A DNA stretch of 57,347 bases from Geminisphaera colitermitum TAV2 (GTDB lineage: Bacteria; Verrucomicrobiota; Verrucomicrobiia; Opitutales; Opitutaceae): positions 1 through 57,347 of the forward strand of contig NZ_ABEA03000160.1 in the NCBI RefSeq assembly GCF_000171235.2, in the 5' to 3' direction. Both the position numbers and the translations under genes were made by a program. Positions 34,385 to 44,107 of this stretch are shown here, one piece after another. The notes below the pieces were generated by a model that had not been told where the DNA came from, made no database searches, and worked only from the letters and a program-made list of their open reading frames with translations. Position 1 is the first letter of the stretch. Each line of letters opens with the position of its first letter.

Positions 34385-35050
34385 ATGGGTGGTCAAAACT
34401 ACATTCCCGCCAAGGACGAAGATTTTGATATTTGGCAACGTAACTTCATTATCAAGCTGTCGCCCATAGCAACACGACTTGGTATTCCAGAAGCCAGGAG
34501 CAACACGTTGGAAAGTTTGCAGGGCCAGTGGACGGATGCCTGGCTCACGGCCAGCGCTCCCGCCACACGCACTTCCGTTGCCGTCGAGGCCAAAAGCTGG
34601 GCTCGCAGCAATTACGAGGCCGAAATCCGTGCAGTCGTTCGTCAATACATCACCTACAACGATCAGGCGAGCGACGCCGACCGAATCAGTCTCGGCCTGC
34701 CCATTCACAAAGAGAGCCGCACGCCTGCTCCCGTGCCCACGACCTATCCCGATTACACCATCGACACATCGGTCATTCGCCAGCTCACCATTTACTTTCA
34801 CGATCAAAACAAGACGAACAAGGCCAAGCCGGCCGGTACGCACGGGGCCGAGATTTTGTGGGCGATTCGCGACACTCCTCCCACCTCGATTGAAGACCTC
34901 ACCCGTTCCGGTTTCGACACCCACAGCCCCTTCACCCTCACCTTTGACGAAAACCAGCGCGGCAAGATCGTTTATTTCTGCCTGCGCTGGGAAAACACCC
35001 GCGGCCTCAAAGGCCCGTGGAGCGAAATCGGCTCCGCCATCATTCCGTAA
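34385..35050 (+). CDS. conserved hypothetical protein, fibronectin-III-like C-terminus
   Basis: 221 residues, no signal peptide. The N-terminal half is helical (DIWQRNFIIKLSPIATRLGI). The C-terminal half ends GAEILWAIRDTPP, SGFDTHSPFTLTFDENQRGK and VYFCLRWENTRGLKGPWSEI, a pattern I associate with conserved proteins of unknown function in Bacteroidetes and Verrucomicrobia, with a beta-sandwich-like end. It follows regulatory site 2 and the 21-bp repeat array, and is followed by site 3. Function unknown. Confidence 0.75.
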   Translation: MGGQNYIPAKDEDFDIWQRNFIIKLSPIATRLGIPEARSNTLESLQGQWTDAWLTASAPATRTSVAVEAKSWARSNYEAEIRAVVRQYITYNDQASDADRISLGLPIHKESRTPAPVPTTYPDYTIDTSVIRQLTIYFHDQNKTNKAKPAGTHGAEILWAIRDTPPTSIEDLTRSGFDTHSPFTLTFDENQRGKIVYFCLRWENTRGLKGPWSEIGSAIIP

Positions 35051-35092
35051 AAACGACAATCGCTTCCCACGCCAGAGACCACAGTCTGAACA

Positions 35093-35122
35093 CTCTGCAC
35101 ATACTTCGGTCCTCTGGGCAAA
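35093..35122 (+). promoter_or_regulatory. 21-bp-spaced direct repeat, site 3
   Basis: CTCTGCACA (35093-35101) and CTGGGCAAA (35114-35122), preceded by TGAACA. It lies 46 bp before the propeller-protein gene. TATCTT at 35136 is a possible -10. Confidence 0.75.
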
Positions 35123-35168
35123 CCACAATCCCTTGTATCTTCTCTGTATTTTCCTCGGAATTTAACTT

Positions 35169-36551
35169 ATGAAACCCTGCCTCGGCCTCCTTTCATTCGC
35201 TTGTAGTGCAATCGGCACTATGCTTGCAATGGCATGCCTGTCGCCCGTTTGTGTGGCGGCGGATGTTCGCATCGAACAACGCATCTTGGTTGATTCTGTC
35301 TGGTCAGGCCAGCCCGTGGGCTTCTCGCTTTTAACCGATACAGCCCGCCGTCTCCAATACGTCGGATATTATGATGATCAGCAAAACATGGTGGTCGCTT
35401 CCCGCCCTCTTGATGCCAAGACGTGGACGAAAAAAATTCTGCCCTCAAAAATCGGTTGGGATTCACATAACTACGTCACCCTCGCCATCGACAAGGAGGG
35501 GCATCTTCACGTCGCAGGCAACATGCATAATTCGCCGCTCATTTACTTCCGTTCCGCCATGCCAGGCGACATATCCGGCCTCGCCGCCATACCCTGCATG
35601 ACTGGCAAACGTGAGGACCGTATGACTTACCCTCAATTCATCAACGGGCCCGACGGCGCATTGTATTTTACTTACCGCGACGGCCAAAGCGGACGCGGTT
35701 CCAATCTCTACAACCGCTATGATGAAAAGCGGCGTGAATGGAGCCGATTGATCGACACCCCGCTCTTTGATGGTCTGGGAAGAATGAGCGCCTATCCGGA
35801 AGGTCCCCTCCAAGGGCCGGATGGATACTGGCACATGGCGTGGCTGTGGCGCGACACACCCGACGCCGCAACCTGCCATGACCTTGGCTACGCAAAATCA
35901 CGGGACCTTGTGCACTGGCAAACCATCGCGGGTAATCCCATTGCGCTTCCCATTTCTGCACAAACGCCCGGCGTCATCTTGGATCCCATCCCACCGGGAG
36001 GAGGCATCATCAATGGAAGTGGCAAACTCGGTTTCGACAAACAAGGGCGCGTGGTTGTCGCGTATCACAAATTCGATACCGAAGGAGCGACGCAGGTTTA
36101 CCTTGCCCGCGCTGGCAACGGAACGTGGGATATCCGTCCCATCACGAAGTGGAGTTATCGATGGAAACCGAAAGGCTATGGTGCGATCAGATTCGACATT
36201 CGCCACTCCGGGGTGCAGCAAGACCTGTCCATCGGTCTCTACATGTTCCTCTACAACGCCCGTCACGGAGGAGGAAATTGGCGACTTGATCCCGACACAC
36301 TTGCCCTTGGCGAACGTATTCCCGATGAGCAGGTGCCGAATCGTGTGCCTCCCGAACTCGGACACGGTGTGCGTGCTCCGCTAAAGCTGCTCACCGCCCG
36401 CGATTCGGGCAATCCCCCGTCCGGCATGCGTTATCTGCTGCGCTGGGAAGCTCTGCCTGAAAACGGTGATCGCCCTCGCGAAGGACCGCTCCCGCCGAGC
36501 CAGTTGGAGATTGTCACGCTCAAGATCATCACGCCCGTCCGGGCCGAATGA
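35169..36551 (+). CDS. exported BNR_4 beta-propeller protein, polysaccharide-lyase-like
   Basis: 460 residues. A signal peptide (MKPCLGLLSFACSAIGTMLA to CVAADV) is followed by a seven-bladed BNR_4-type propeller: SHNYVTLAIDKEGHLHVAGN, MTYPQFINGPDGALYFTYRD, SAYPEGPLQGPDGYWHMAWL, GSGKLGFDKQGRVVVAYHKF. This family includes the PL24/PL25 ulvan lyases and putative sialidase-like enzymes; the conserved HNYVTLAID and RDGQSG motifs fit a lyase-like active site, but the substrate cannot be assigned. First gene after regulatory site 3, probably an operon with the pseudopilin-like and PEP-CTERM genes. Confidence 0.8.
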   Translation: MKPCLGLLSFACSAIGTMLAMACLSPVCVAADVRIEQRILVDSVWSGQPVGFSLLTDTARRLQYVGYYDDQQNMVVASRPLDAKTWTKKILPSKIGWDSHNYVTLAIDKEGHLHVAGNMHNSPLIYFRSAMPGDISGLAAIPCMTGKREDRMTYPQFINGPDGALYFTYRDGQSGRGSNLYNRYDEKRREWSRLIDTPLFDGLGRMSAYPEGPLQGPDGYWHMAWLWRDTPDAATCHDLGYAKSRDLVHWQTIAGNPIALPISAQTPGVILDPIPPGGGIINGSGKLGFDKQGRVVVAYHKFDTEGATQVYLARAGNGTWDIRPITKWSYRWKPKGYGAIRFDIRHSGVQQDLSIGLYMFLYNARHGGGNWRLDPDTLALGERIPDEQVPNRVPPELGHGVRAPLKLLTARDSGNPPSGMRYLLRWEALPENGDRPREGPLPPSQLEIVTLKIITPVRAE

Positions 36552-36586
36552 TATTCTGTTTTTCACAATAAAAATCACAATTCGTT

Positions 36587-37348
36587 ATGAAACCCATGCC
36601 CCGCTCCCCCCGTTTTCCGTCACCCTGCTTTCGTCCAAACAGCATTGATGGCCATCGTGCATTCACCCTCGTCGAACTGCTCACCGTCATTGCGATCATC
36701 GGCATTCTTTCGGCCATTCTGATTCCCACTGTCGGAAAAGTGAGGGAAAAAGCACGACAGACCACGTGCGGGCAACGCCTGCGCGTCATTGGCCAGGCCT
36801 TTGTCCTTTATCTCAATGATCATAAGGACCGGCTTCCTCCCCAAGGCGGCGCTGGCCAGCGCTGGCCGATTCACATCATGGAATACATGGGGCCATGGAA
36901 AATCAACTACGACTCCGACGGCAAAATAACGGGGGCGGTCGGCGGCAACCCAGTGACCGATGTGGTTTATCAAAGCCCGCTGTTTCGTGATCCCGCAAAC
37001 GAAGGGCAGCCGGGAGGCCAAGGCACGTTCGGATACAATATGGTGCTCAATGAAGCGAACCAGCCAAACGGGCTTCCCATTACCCGGCTCACACAGCCGG
37101 GCAATTTTCCCGTTCTTGCCACCACTCAGGGAGACTCTGGCGGTGGATTCAACCTCCCTGCCCGCGGTCCGTCTCCAAGAGCACGAGACTTGTATGGATT
37201 TACCGGTACCGTCGACAACAGCGGCGCGTCTCCCAACTATGGACGCAAGGCCGTCTTCCTTTTCGCCGACTGGCATGTCGCGGCCATCGATGTTTGCGAT
37301 GTCAATTCCTGGCCGTGGAACGATCCCGATGCCTTCATCGTTCGCTGA
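36587..37348 (+). CDS. pseudopilin-like protein with prepilin N-terminal signal
   Basis: 253 residues. A charged leader with prepilin peptidase site ends at GHR-AFTLVELLTVIAIIGILS, the standard N-methylation and cleavage motif followed by the hydrophobic helix. The body contains KARQTTCGQRLRVIGQAFVL and a C-terminal NYGRKAVFLFADWHVAAIDV (FADWHV pattern). This type is often encoded beside glycoside hydrolases in planctomycetes and verrucomicrobia. It lies 35 bp after the propeller gene and precedes a PEP-CTERM gene. Surface or secretion role inferred. Confidence 0.88.
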   Translation: MKPMPRSPRFPSPCFRPNSIDGHRAFTLVELLTVIAIIGILSAILIPTVGKVREKARQTTCGQRLRVIGQAFVLYLNDHKDRLPPQGGAGQRWPIHIMEYMGPWKINYDSDGKITGAVGGNPVTDVVYQSPLFRDPANEGQPGGQGTFGYNMVLNEANQPNGLPITRLTQPGNFPVLATTQGDSGGGFNLPARGPSPRARDLYGFTGTVDNSGASPNYGRKAVFLFADWHVAAIDVCDVNSWPWNDPDAFIVR

Positions 37349-37401
37349 CATCCCCCTCCTCCTTTCATCCTGCCACAAACAACAACCCGACTGACAACAT
37401 C

Positions 37402-38238
37402 ATGCATATTGGAAAACATCATACGACCAAGGCCATCGCTCTCTGCATCGGCCTTTTGACCCTACTCTCACCGCTTGCGACCAATGCCGCTTGGGGTGCC
37501 GGGACAATCTTGTTCGAAGACACGTTTGCCGGGACGAGTGGCACCAGCCTCGCCGCACATACTCCGACGACGTCCCTTATTCCCGACGCAGCCTGGATTA
37601 CCCGCAGTTGGCGCGGTGAGCCAATCCTCGCGAATGCCTCCCCGGAACATGCCTCGGCCGTCAGGTTTCAAGGCAACGGAGCCGGGTTCGTTTCGATTGC
37701 ATCCAACGGCGGTTACACGAAGCCGGAGAACATCACCCTCAGTGCCAGCCTGAGCGTTGGGACATTAAATTTCGTCGGACTTGGATTCTGGAGCACGCCC
37801 ACGACAGGGAGTACCGATTCCATCAACGACTTCGTGGGCATTTACATCAATGGCAGCGGCGAGGTTCATGCCATGGAAAAATCAGCGGGTGTGGACGTGA
37901 CAATTGGAGGCAAAATCTCCGGTTTTTCGACGAGTTCGTTTTATGAGGTCCTCCTGTCCGTCAATACAAGCACAGGTGCGCTCGACAGGCTGACAGTGAA
38001 CGGCGTGGACTACACCGCCGCATTTCAGACCAGCAGCGTCACCGGCAGTGCTTTTTCCGGTACGGCCACCGCCTACGCCGGCTTTCTCGGCAGAGAAACA
38101 AGCAATCCCTCCGCTTATGGCTACGTGGACGATTTCACGATCTCCACAACGAGCAGCATCCCCGAGCCGCAGACTGCCATTTACCTGATTTTTGTTTTTC
38201 TCATGATCACGGGAATGCGCCTGTTTCGCCGCAAGTAG
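37402..38238 (+). CDS. PEP-CTERM surface protein with LamG/concanavalin-like body
   Basis: 278 residues from ATG 37402. Signal peptide MHIGKHHTTKAIALCIGLLT to ATNAAWG. The middle is a beta-sandwich with lectin-like features (ILFEDTFAGTSGTSLAAHTP, VGIYINGSGEVHAMEKS, GYVDDFTISTTSS). C-terminal sorting signal IPEPQTAIYLIFVFLMITGM followed by RLFRRK, the PEP-CTERM/exosortase type. Third gene of the probable operon. Likely binds or coats polysaccharide at the cell surface. Confidence 0.85.
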   Translation: MHIGKHHTTKAIALCIGLLTLLSPLATNAAWGAGTILFEDTFAGTSGTSLAAHTPTTSLIPDAAWITRSWRGEPILANASPEHASAVRFQGNGAGFVSIASNGGYTKPENITLSASLSVGTLNFVGLGFWSTPTTGSTDSINDFVGIYINGSGEVHAMEKSAGVDVTIGGKISGFSTSSFYEVLLSVNTSTGALDRLTVNGVDYTAAFQTSSVTGSAFSGTATAYAGFLGRETSNPSAYGYVDDFTISTTSSIPEPQTAIYLIFVFLMITGMRLFRRK

Positions 38239-38262
38239 ATGGTGCGCCTTGCGGGGAATCAA

Positions 38263-38547
38263 TCAGTCCGCCAGCTTCACCTCTTCGAGCCACCACGCGC
38301 CGTCCTTGCGCACCAGCAGGCCCCTCAACACCTGGTTTTTCTTCGCCGTCTTGAGCGTCGCCTCATCGACCCGAAGCAGCATCGTCATGGCCTTCATCAC
38401 GCCGGGCACCTCCTCGTGTTTCACGAGCAGGCCGCCCTTCTCCGGCAGCACCGAGACCACCACGCCCCAGAGCACCGGCGCGGACTGGTCAGCCTTGCAA
38501 GCCGGACAATTCGCGTCCGCGCGAACGGCGGTTGACGCCCAGGCCAT
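38263..38547 (-). pseudogene. CusF-like copper-binding protein, 5' end truncated
   Basis: 94 residues, likely missing most of its signal peptide. The core matches the CusF/copper-binding domain (VLPEKGGLLVKHEEVPGVMK, then AMTM). The metal-ligand region AMTM is intact. The reading frame begins at 38547, at a junction where the opposite strand carries the middle of a glycosidase gene (from about 38560), so the 5' part was lost in a rearrangement. The stop is 25 bp from the PEP-CTERM stop (convergent). Confidence 0.7.
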
Positions 38548-38551
38548 CCCT

Positions 38552-39710
38552 TGCGGTTCGCTCCTGCGTTATTACGAGTTTTTCGACTATCCCGGCGTGG
38601 ATGTGCTTGGATTGCGCAACACCCATTTCCATGTGGTGAAACAACTCGCTTCCGTCGCCCGCCAGTTTGGAAAAAACTGGCTGATGTCGGAGCTTTATGG
38701 ATGCAGCGGCTGGCAGACGAATTTTGAGGATCACAAACGTATCGGTGACTGGCAGGCTCTCTTCGGCATCAACCTGCGGTGCCACCATCTTTCTTGGTAT
38801 TCGATGGGGGGCGAGGCCAAGCGTGATTACCCGGCTAGCATCTCATTCCAGTCATCATGGTATCGTGAATACGAAAGGGTGGAAACCTACTTCAGCCGCC
38901 TCCACGTTCTTTTGCAGGCAGGCCAACCGCTTTGCGACGTGCTTGTCGTCCATCCTGTCGAAAGTCTCTGGGCGCAAATTCACGTTGGATGGGCCACATG
39001 GCTGCGCACGGTGGATTCGCATGTGCAGCATTTGGAGGACATCTACCGTAACGTTTTTACCTGCCTGAGCTGCGCCCAAATTGATTTTGATTACGGAGAC
39101 GAGGAACATCTGGCCCGCCGCGCTTCCATCGTTCCTGATTCCGGGACGCTGGCAATCGGGCCGATGCGTTATCGAGTGGTCGTTATTGCAGGCATGGAAA
39201 CCATGCGTGCAACAACGGTGGACCTGTTGCGTCGTTTTCATGATGCGGGTGGCAGGGTGATTTTCGCGGGACCTCCTCCAATGCATGTGAACGCACTGCC
39301 TTCTCCGGCAGTTGAAAAACTCAGTAATGAGTGCATTCAAGTGCCATTGGATGAAAAGGAGATCGCTCTCTCCGTTCAGGCGGCAAGTCCGGCAAGCCGG
39401 ATGGTTCGTCTGGATGAGCGCGGGCGCGGACTGTTGTGTCAGGCTAGGCGCGAATCACAATGGGCCACTCAGGCGCATCATGCCGTGGAAGCCATTTTCA
39501 ACCGATCTTGAGGGGCTTGTTGATGAAAACGGATTCGTTGTCGTCGAGTGGGTTTTAACACGCCGTAATACTTTTGGCCCATTGCATCTGGTCCCTGTGC
39601 AGCAAGACTCGATTGATCCACAACGTTTTCGTTCTAGTGGTTCGGAATGGAGCGACGAATATCAGTTGATCCCCGTTGGTCTCGCGCATCCTCCGAGGCT
39701 GCGACTTTAG
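38552..39710 (+). pseudogene. remnant of a large glycosidase (GH106-like), truncated and frameshifted
   Basis: The frame from about 38560 reads YYEFFDYPGVDVLGLRNTHF, LMSELYGCSGWQTNFEDHKR, LFGINLRCHHLSWYSMGGEA and VVIAGMETMRATTVDLLRRF, typical of the central and C-terminal parts of large TIM-barrel glycosidases annotated near GH106 (alpha-L-rhamnosidase). The N-terminal half is missing. The frame ends at 39511, and further C-terminal sequence (LEGLVDENGFVVVEWVLTRR, FRSSGSEWSDEYQLIPVGLA) appears in another frame to 39710, with sequence missing between. Decayed gene joined to the CusF-like fragment. Confidence 0.7.
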
Positions 39711-39732
39711 TCTTTTCCGTTTGTTCTGAACA

Positions 39733-39762
39733 TTCGGCATATAATTCGGTTCGCTGCGCACA
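39733..39762 (+). promoter_or_regulatory. 21-bp-spaced direct repeat, site 4
   Basis: TTCGGCATA (39733-39741) and CTGCGCACA (39754-39762), 21 bp apart, preceded by TGAACA, just upstream of the GH2 gene. Confidence 0.65.
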
Positions 39763-39785
39763 TCCTAAATCCTTGCGGCACCGCC

Positions 39786-42533
39786 ATGCGAACAAGGTTC
39801 AATTTCGGACTGCGGATCGTCCAAACCGCGACACCTCGATTTATCATGAGCACCTTTTTGGCATCGTCCTTATTGCCCGGAAACGTCACGGAGGCTTCAC
39901 CCCGCCATCGTCATCTTCTCAACGAGGATTGGCAGTTTCGGCTTGGAGATTCCGATGCGCCTGACGCTTGGCGCACGCTCGATCTTCCGCATGACTGGGG
40001 TGTCGAGTCGGGGTTCGACATCTCTCTTCCCGGCGAAACGGGAAAACTCCGTTGGTGGGGCGAGGCATGGTATCGCAAGACACTCCGACTCGAACCCGGC
40101 GACGCGCAACGCCTCGTCTCGCTCGAAATCGAAGGCGCGATGTCCAACGCCACCGTTTGGGTCAACGGACACCGCGCCGGCGGCTGGGCTTACGGTTACA
40201 CCTCCTTTCGTGTCGATCTTACTCCGTATCTGAAATTCAACGACGAAGACGGCGGCAACCTCATCGCCATCCATCTCGACAATCCACCCGATTCCTCGCG
40301 TTGGTATCCCGGCGGCGGATTGTATCGCAATGTCTGGCTGCATAAGACGGGACGTGTCCATGTTGTCGCAGATTCGCCGGTTGTCACCACGCGCGAACTT
40401 GCCGCCGACCACTCGCGGGCCACGCTCGATGTCGCTTGCGAATTGTCGAATGCCACCTCGGAGTCCACCGTCGTTCGCGTGATCACGCATCTGCGGGAAT
40501 GGAGGGGTGATAATGCGGGCATGCCGCTTTCGGAACCTGTGGCGAGTATTCCCTCCGCGTTTATCGAGGTTCCTGCCGGTTCGTCGATGCCTCATGTCGC
40601 TTCGATTGAACTGGCGTATCCGAAACTATGGGACGTGCATTCCGTGGCGCGGGCGTCCCGCCCGCTTCTGCAGGGGATGGATTTGCAGCCTGGAATTCAG
40701 AAGACGGGCATGGATGACGGCGATACGGTGAGGGCGAGACGCCTGCGCCACACTAACAACGGCATGGATGCCGTCGCTCCGGCGGCTCTTTATGTCGCGG
40801 AGGTGATCATCGAGGACGCGAGGACCGGCGCATTGCTTGACCGGATCGAAACCCGCTTTGGCATCCGTACCGCCCGCTTTGATCCGAAGACCGGATTTCA
40901 TCTCAACCAGTCCGCCGAGCCCACGCGCATCCAAGGGGTTTGCCTGCATCACGATCTCGGGCCGCTTGGCGCCGCCGCGCATCCCGACGCCATTGCCCGT
41001 CAACTCACGCTTCTGCGCGAACTCGGCTGCAACGCCATCCGTTGCGCGCACAACCCGCCTGCGCCCGCGCTCCTCGACCTTTGCGACCGCATGGGATTTC
41101 TCGTCATGGACGAGCTTTGCGATACTTGGCGCATTGCGAAAAAACCGAACGGTTATCAGACGCTTTTCGACGACTGGGTGGAACGCGATTTGCGGGCGAT
41201 GGTGCGACGCGACCGGCATCATCCGAGCATCGTTCTCTGGAGTATCGGCAACGAAATCCCCGAGCAGACCTCGTCCGACGGTCCCGCGCTCTCCGCCCGC
41301 CTGGCCGGGATCGTGCGCGAGGAGGACCCCGAACGCCGTCCGGTGACCGGCGGCATGAACATACCGGAGTCGGGCTTCAACGGCTGGCAACGTGCGTATG
41401 ATGTTTTTGGATACAACTACAAGCCGCATCTCTACGCGGAGTTTCGCAAGGCCAATCCCGGCATCCCGCTCATCGGCGCGGAGACGGCCTCCACCATCAG
41501 CACGCGGGGCGAGTATGTGTTCCCGGTTTCGGATGATCCTTCGGACGGGATGCTGCCGCCTCCTGTTTGCCAGATCAGCTCCTATGACCTTTCCGCGCCG
41601 CAGTGGGCGACGACGCCCGACGCGGAGTTTGCCGCGCAGGATGCCAGCGCCCCCGCCGTGGCGGGCGAGTTTGTGTGGACGGGGTTTGATTACCTCGGCG
41701 AACCCACGCCGTTTAACGACGATCCGACCAATCTTCTCAATGGTTCCGATCCGACGATGCGTGCGGCTATTGTCGAGGCGCTTAAAAAGCTTCGCGCCTT
41801 GGACGCTCCGCTCCCTGCACGCAGTTCTTACTTCGGCATTTTTGACCTCTGCGGTTTTCCGAAGGACCGTTATTACCTCTATCAAGCCCGCTGGCGTCCA
41901 GACCTGCCGATGGCGCACATCCTGCCGCATTGGGACTGGCCCGAGCGTATTGGTCAAAACACTCCCGTTCACGTTTACACCAGTGGTGATGAAGCCGAGT
42001 TGTTCCTCAACAACCGTTCCCTTGGCGTGCGCCGCCGCGTCGCGCCTGGCGTCCCGACCGCGCATCGCCTGCGTTGGGATCACGTGATCTACGAACCGGG
42101 CGAACTTCGCGTCGTCGTCCGCAAAAACAATCGCTCTTGGGCCGAGGCCATCCGTCGCACCACCGGCCCGGCAACCCGGATCGAGTTGCGGGCGGACTAT
42201 TTTCCCGCTGCCGCATCCAGCGCCGACGCCACACTGGCTTTCGTCACTGCGCGCATCACCGACGCCAGCGGGCAACTTTCGCCGCGTGCGAAGCATCTGT
42301 TGCACTTTGATCTTCCGCCCGACTCGCCCCTCCGCCTTCTTGCCTCGGACAATGGCGACCCAACACGACTGGCTCCATTTGCCTCTCCTGATTGCCCCGC
42401 CTTCAATGGACTTGCCCTGGCGATTCTCCGGCTGCCTCATCCACGGACAACGCCGCCTCCGTTCAACCGCCACGTCACGCTGACGGTCAGGTCTTCGGAT
42501 AACCAACTCACTCCGGCCGCACTGCGTGTGTGA
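39786..42533 (+). CDS. glycoside hydrolase family 2 (beta-galactosidase type)
   Basis: 915 residues. Sugar-binding domain LLNEDWQFRLGDSDAPDAWR and WYPGGGLYRNVWLHKTGRVH, immunoglobulin-like domain, TIM barrel with acid/base glutamate in WSIGNEIPEQ and nucleophile in PLIGAETASTIS, then a DUF4982-like domain (HVYTSGDEAELFLNNRSLGV) and a C-terminal Ig-like domain (FVTARITDASGQLSP). Start is uncertain: ATG 39786 is only 24 bp after regulatory site 4, and ATG 39846 is a good alternative. Extracytoplasmic localisation is possible but no clear signal peptide is seen. Probably acts on galactose-, glucuronic- or fucose-containing oligosaccharides. Confidence 0.9.
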   Translation: MRTRFNFGLRIVQTATPRFIMSTFLASSLLPGNVTEASPRHRHLLNEDWQFRLGDSDAPDAWRTLDLPHDWGVESGFDISLPGETGKLRWWGEAWYRKTLRLEPGDAQRLVSLEIEGAMSNATVWVNGHRAGGWAYGYTSFRVDLTPYLKFNDEDGGNLIAIHLDNPPDSSRWYPGGGLYRNVWLHKTGRVHVVADSPVVTTRELAADHSRATLDVACELSNATSESTVVRVITHLREWRGDNAGMPLSEPVASIPSAFIEVPAGSSMPHVASIELAYPKLWDVHSVARASRPLLQGMDLQPGIQKTGMDDGDTVRARRLRHTNNGMDAVAPAALYVAEVIIEDARTGALLDRIETRFGIRTARFDPKTGFHLNQSAEPTRIQGVCLHHDLGPLGAAAHPDAIARQLTLLRELGCNAIRCAHNPPAPALLDLCDRMGFLVMDELCDTWRIAKKPNGYQTLFDDWVERDLRAMVRRDRHHPSIVLWSIGNEIPEQTSSDGPALSARLAGIVREEDPERRPVTGGMNIPESGFNGWQRAYDVFGYNYKPHLYAEFRKANPGIPLIGAETASTISTRGEYVFPVSDDPSDGMLPPPVCQISSYDLSAPQWATTPDAEFAAQDASAPAVAGEFVWTGFDYLGEPTPFNDDPTNLLNGSDPTMRAAIVEALKKLRALDAPLPARSSYFGIFDLCGFPKDRYYLYQARWRPDLPMAHILPHWDWPERIGQNTPVHVYTSGDEAELFLNNRSLGVRRRVAPGVPTAHRLRWDHVIYEPGELRVVVRKNNRSWAEAIRRTTGPATRIELRADYFPAAASSADATLAFVTARITDASGQLSPRAKHLLHFDLPPDSPLRLLASDNGDPTRLAPFASPDCPAFNGLALAILRLPHPRTTPPPFNRHVTLTVRSSDNQLTPAALRV

Positions 42534-42547
42534 GAACGGAGGGACGA

Positions 42548-42566
42548 GGGGGGGGGGGGGGAGGGG
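42548..42566. repeat. poly-G tract G14-A-G4
   Basis: 14 G, A, 4 G in the gap between the GH2 gene and gltA. Confidence 0.95.
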
Positions 42567-42794
42567 ACAGGGAAAAAATGTCGCTCAAGAGTAGATCGGG
42601 CGGACTGCGAACAAGTATCAATAAACGACTCCTCCTTGCCGGCCTGATCGCCGCCGCACGGACTTGGCGGCCAACAGATTGCCACGATGTTGAGTAAATG
42701 GGGTGTGATGAATGCTTATGGCCCCAAATAAATGCCTTTTGACCGGCAACTTTTCTTTGCAAGTGAGGGCAAAATGACTCTCTTTCGCCCAATT

Positions 42795-44102
42795 ATGGCC
42801 AACGACCCGACCGCGACCCTGACACTGGAAGGCAAAGAACTCAAACTGCCGATTATCACCGGCACGGAGAATGAGAAGGCCATTGATATCGCAAAATTGC
42901 GCTCCGACACCGGTTTTATCACCTTCGATGATGGTTTCGGAAACACCGGCTCCTGTCACAGCAAGGTAACCTACATCGACGGGGAGGTCGGCATTCTTCG
43001 CTACCGCGGATATCCGATCGAGCAACTCGCCGAGCATTCCGGTTTTGTCGAGACCTCCTACCTCGTCATCAACGGCGAACTCCCCACGCCCAAGGAGCGT
43101 TCCCACTACTCCCGCCTTCTCACCACGCACGCCCCGCTCCGCGAGGGCATGATCCGCTTCATCCAGAGCTTCCCGCGCGACGCGCACCCCATGGCCGTCC
43201 TCTCCGCCAGCCTCAATGCGCTGGGCGCCTACTATCCGCACATGGCAAGCAACAATCATCAAAACGACCTCGAGCATTTTGATGAATCCTCCGCCATCGC
43301 CATCTCGAAGGTTCGCACCATCGCGGCCCACACCTTCCGCGTCGGCAACGGACAGCCGTTCAACTACCCGCGTCCAAATTTTGGATACTGCGAGAATTTC
43401 CTTCACCTGATGTTCTCGGAGCCGTGGAAAGAATACATTCCGACCGCTGAGGTCGCCCAGGCTCTCAATCTCTTCCTCCTGCTCCATGCCGACCACGAGC
43501 AAAACTGCTCCACCTCGACCGTCCGCATGGTTGCCTCGGCGGGTGCCAATCTCTTCGCCTCCGTCTCCGCCGGTGTGAACGCCCTCTGGGGCCCTCTGCA
43601 TGGCGGCGCCAACATGGCGGTGATCGAGATGCTCAAGGAAATCCATGCCGCCGGCGACGACGGCACCCGCTTCATTGAGGCCGCCAAGAACGGGCAGGGC
43701 CATCGACTGATGGGGTTTGGCCACCGTGTGTATCGCAACTACGATCCGCGCGCGAAAATCATCAAGACCAGCTTCTACAAGGCGCTCGGCTCGCTCGGCA
43801 TCAAGGACGACCCGCTTCTCAACATCGCCATGAAGCTTGAGGAGGTCGCCCTGCACGACGAGTATTTCGTGTCGCGCAAACTGTATCCGAACGTGGATTT
43901 CTATTCGGGCCTCATCATGCGGGCGCTCGGCATCCCGGAAAACATGTTCACCGTGATGTTCGCCATCGGTCGGATGCCAGGCTGGATCGCCCAGTGGCGC
44001 GAAGTCGCGGCCAACCCGAAGCTCAAGATTTACCGTCCGCGCCAGATCTACAACGGCCATACCAAACGCGACTACGTGCCGCTCGACCAGCGCGGGAGAT
44101 GA
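42795..44102 (+). CDS. gltA: citrate synthase
   Basis: 435-residue type II citrate synthase, first enzyme of the TCA cycle (oxaloacetate plus acetyl-CoA). Start at 42795 ([20 protein letters not shown]). [58 protein letters not shown] and [18 protein letters not shown] carry the catalytic histidines and the substrate-binding residues. [20 protein letters not shown] holds the catalytic aspartate region. Full length. Followed by a perfect 35-bp inverted repeat that probably ends transcription. Confidence 0.95.
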   Translation: MANDPTATLTLEGKELKLPIITGTENEKAIDIAKLRSDTGFITFDDGFGNTGSCHSKVTYIDGEVGILRYRGYPIEQLAEHSGFVETSYLVINGELPTPKERSHYSRLLTTHAPLREGMIRFIQSFPRDAHPMAVLSASLNALGAYYPHMASNNHQNDLEHFDESSAIAISKVRTIAAHTFRVGNGQPFNYPRPNFGYCENFLHLMFSEPWKEYIPTAEVAQALNLFLLLHADHEQNCSTSTVRMVASAGANLFASVSAGVNALWGPLHGGANMAVIEMLKEIHAAGDDGTRFIEAAKNGQGHRLMGFGHRVYRNYDPRAKIIKTSFYKALGSLGIKDDPLLNIAMKLEEVALHDEYFVSRKLYPNVDFYSGLIMRALGIPENMFTVMFAIGRMPGWIAQWREVAANPKLKIYRPRQIYNGHTKRDYVPLDQRGR

Positions 44103-44107
44103 TCGGG

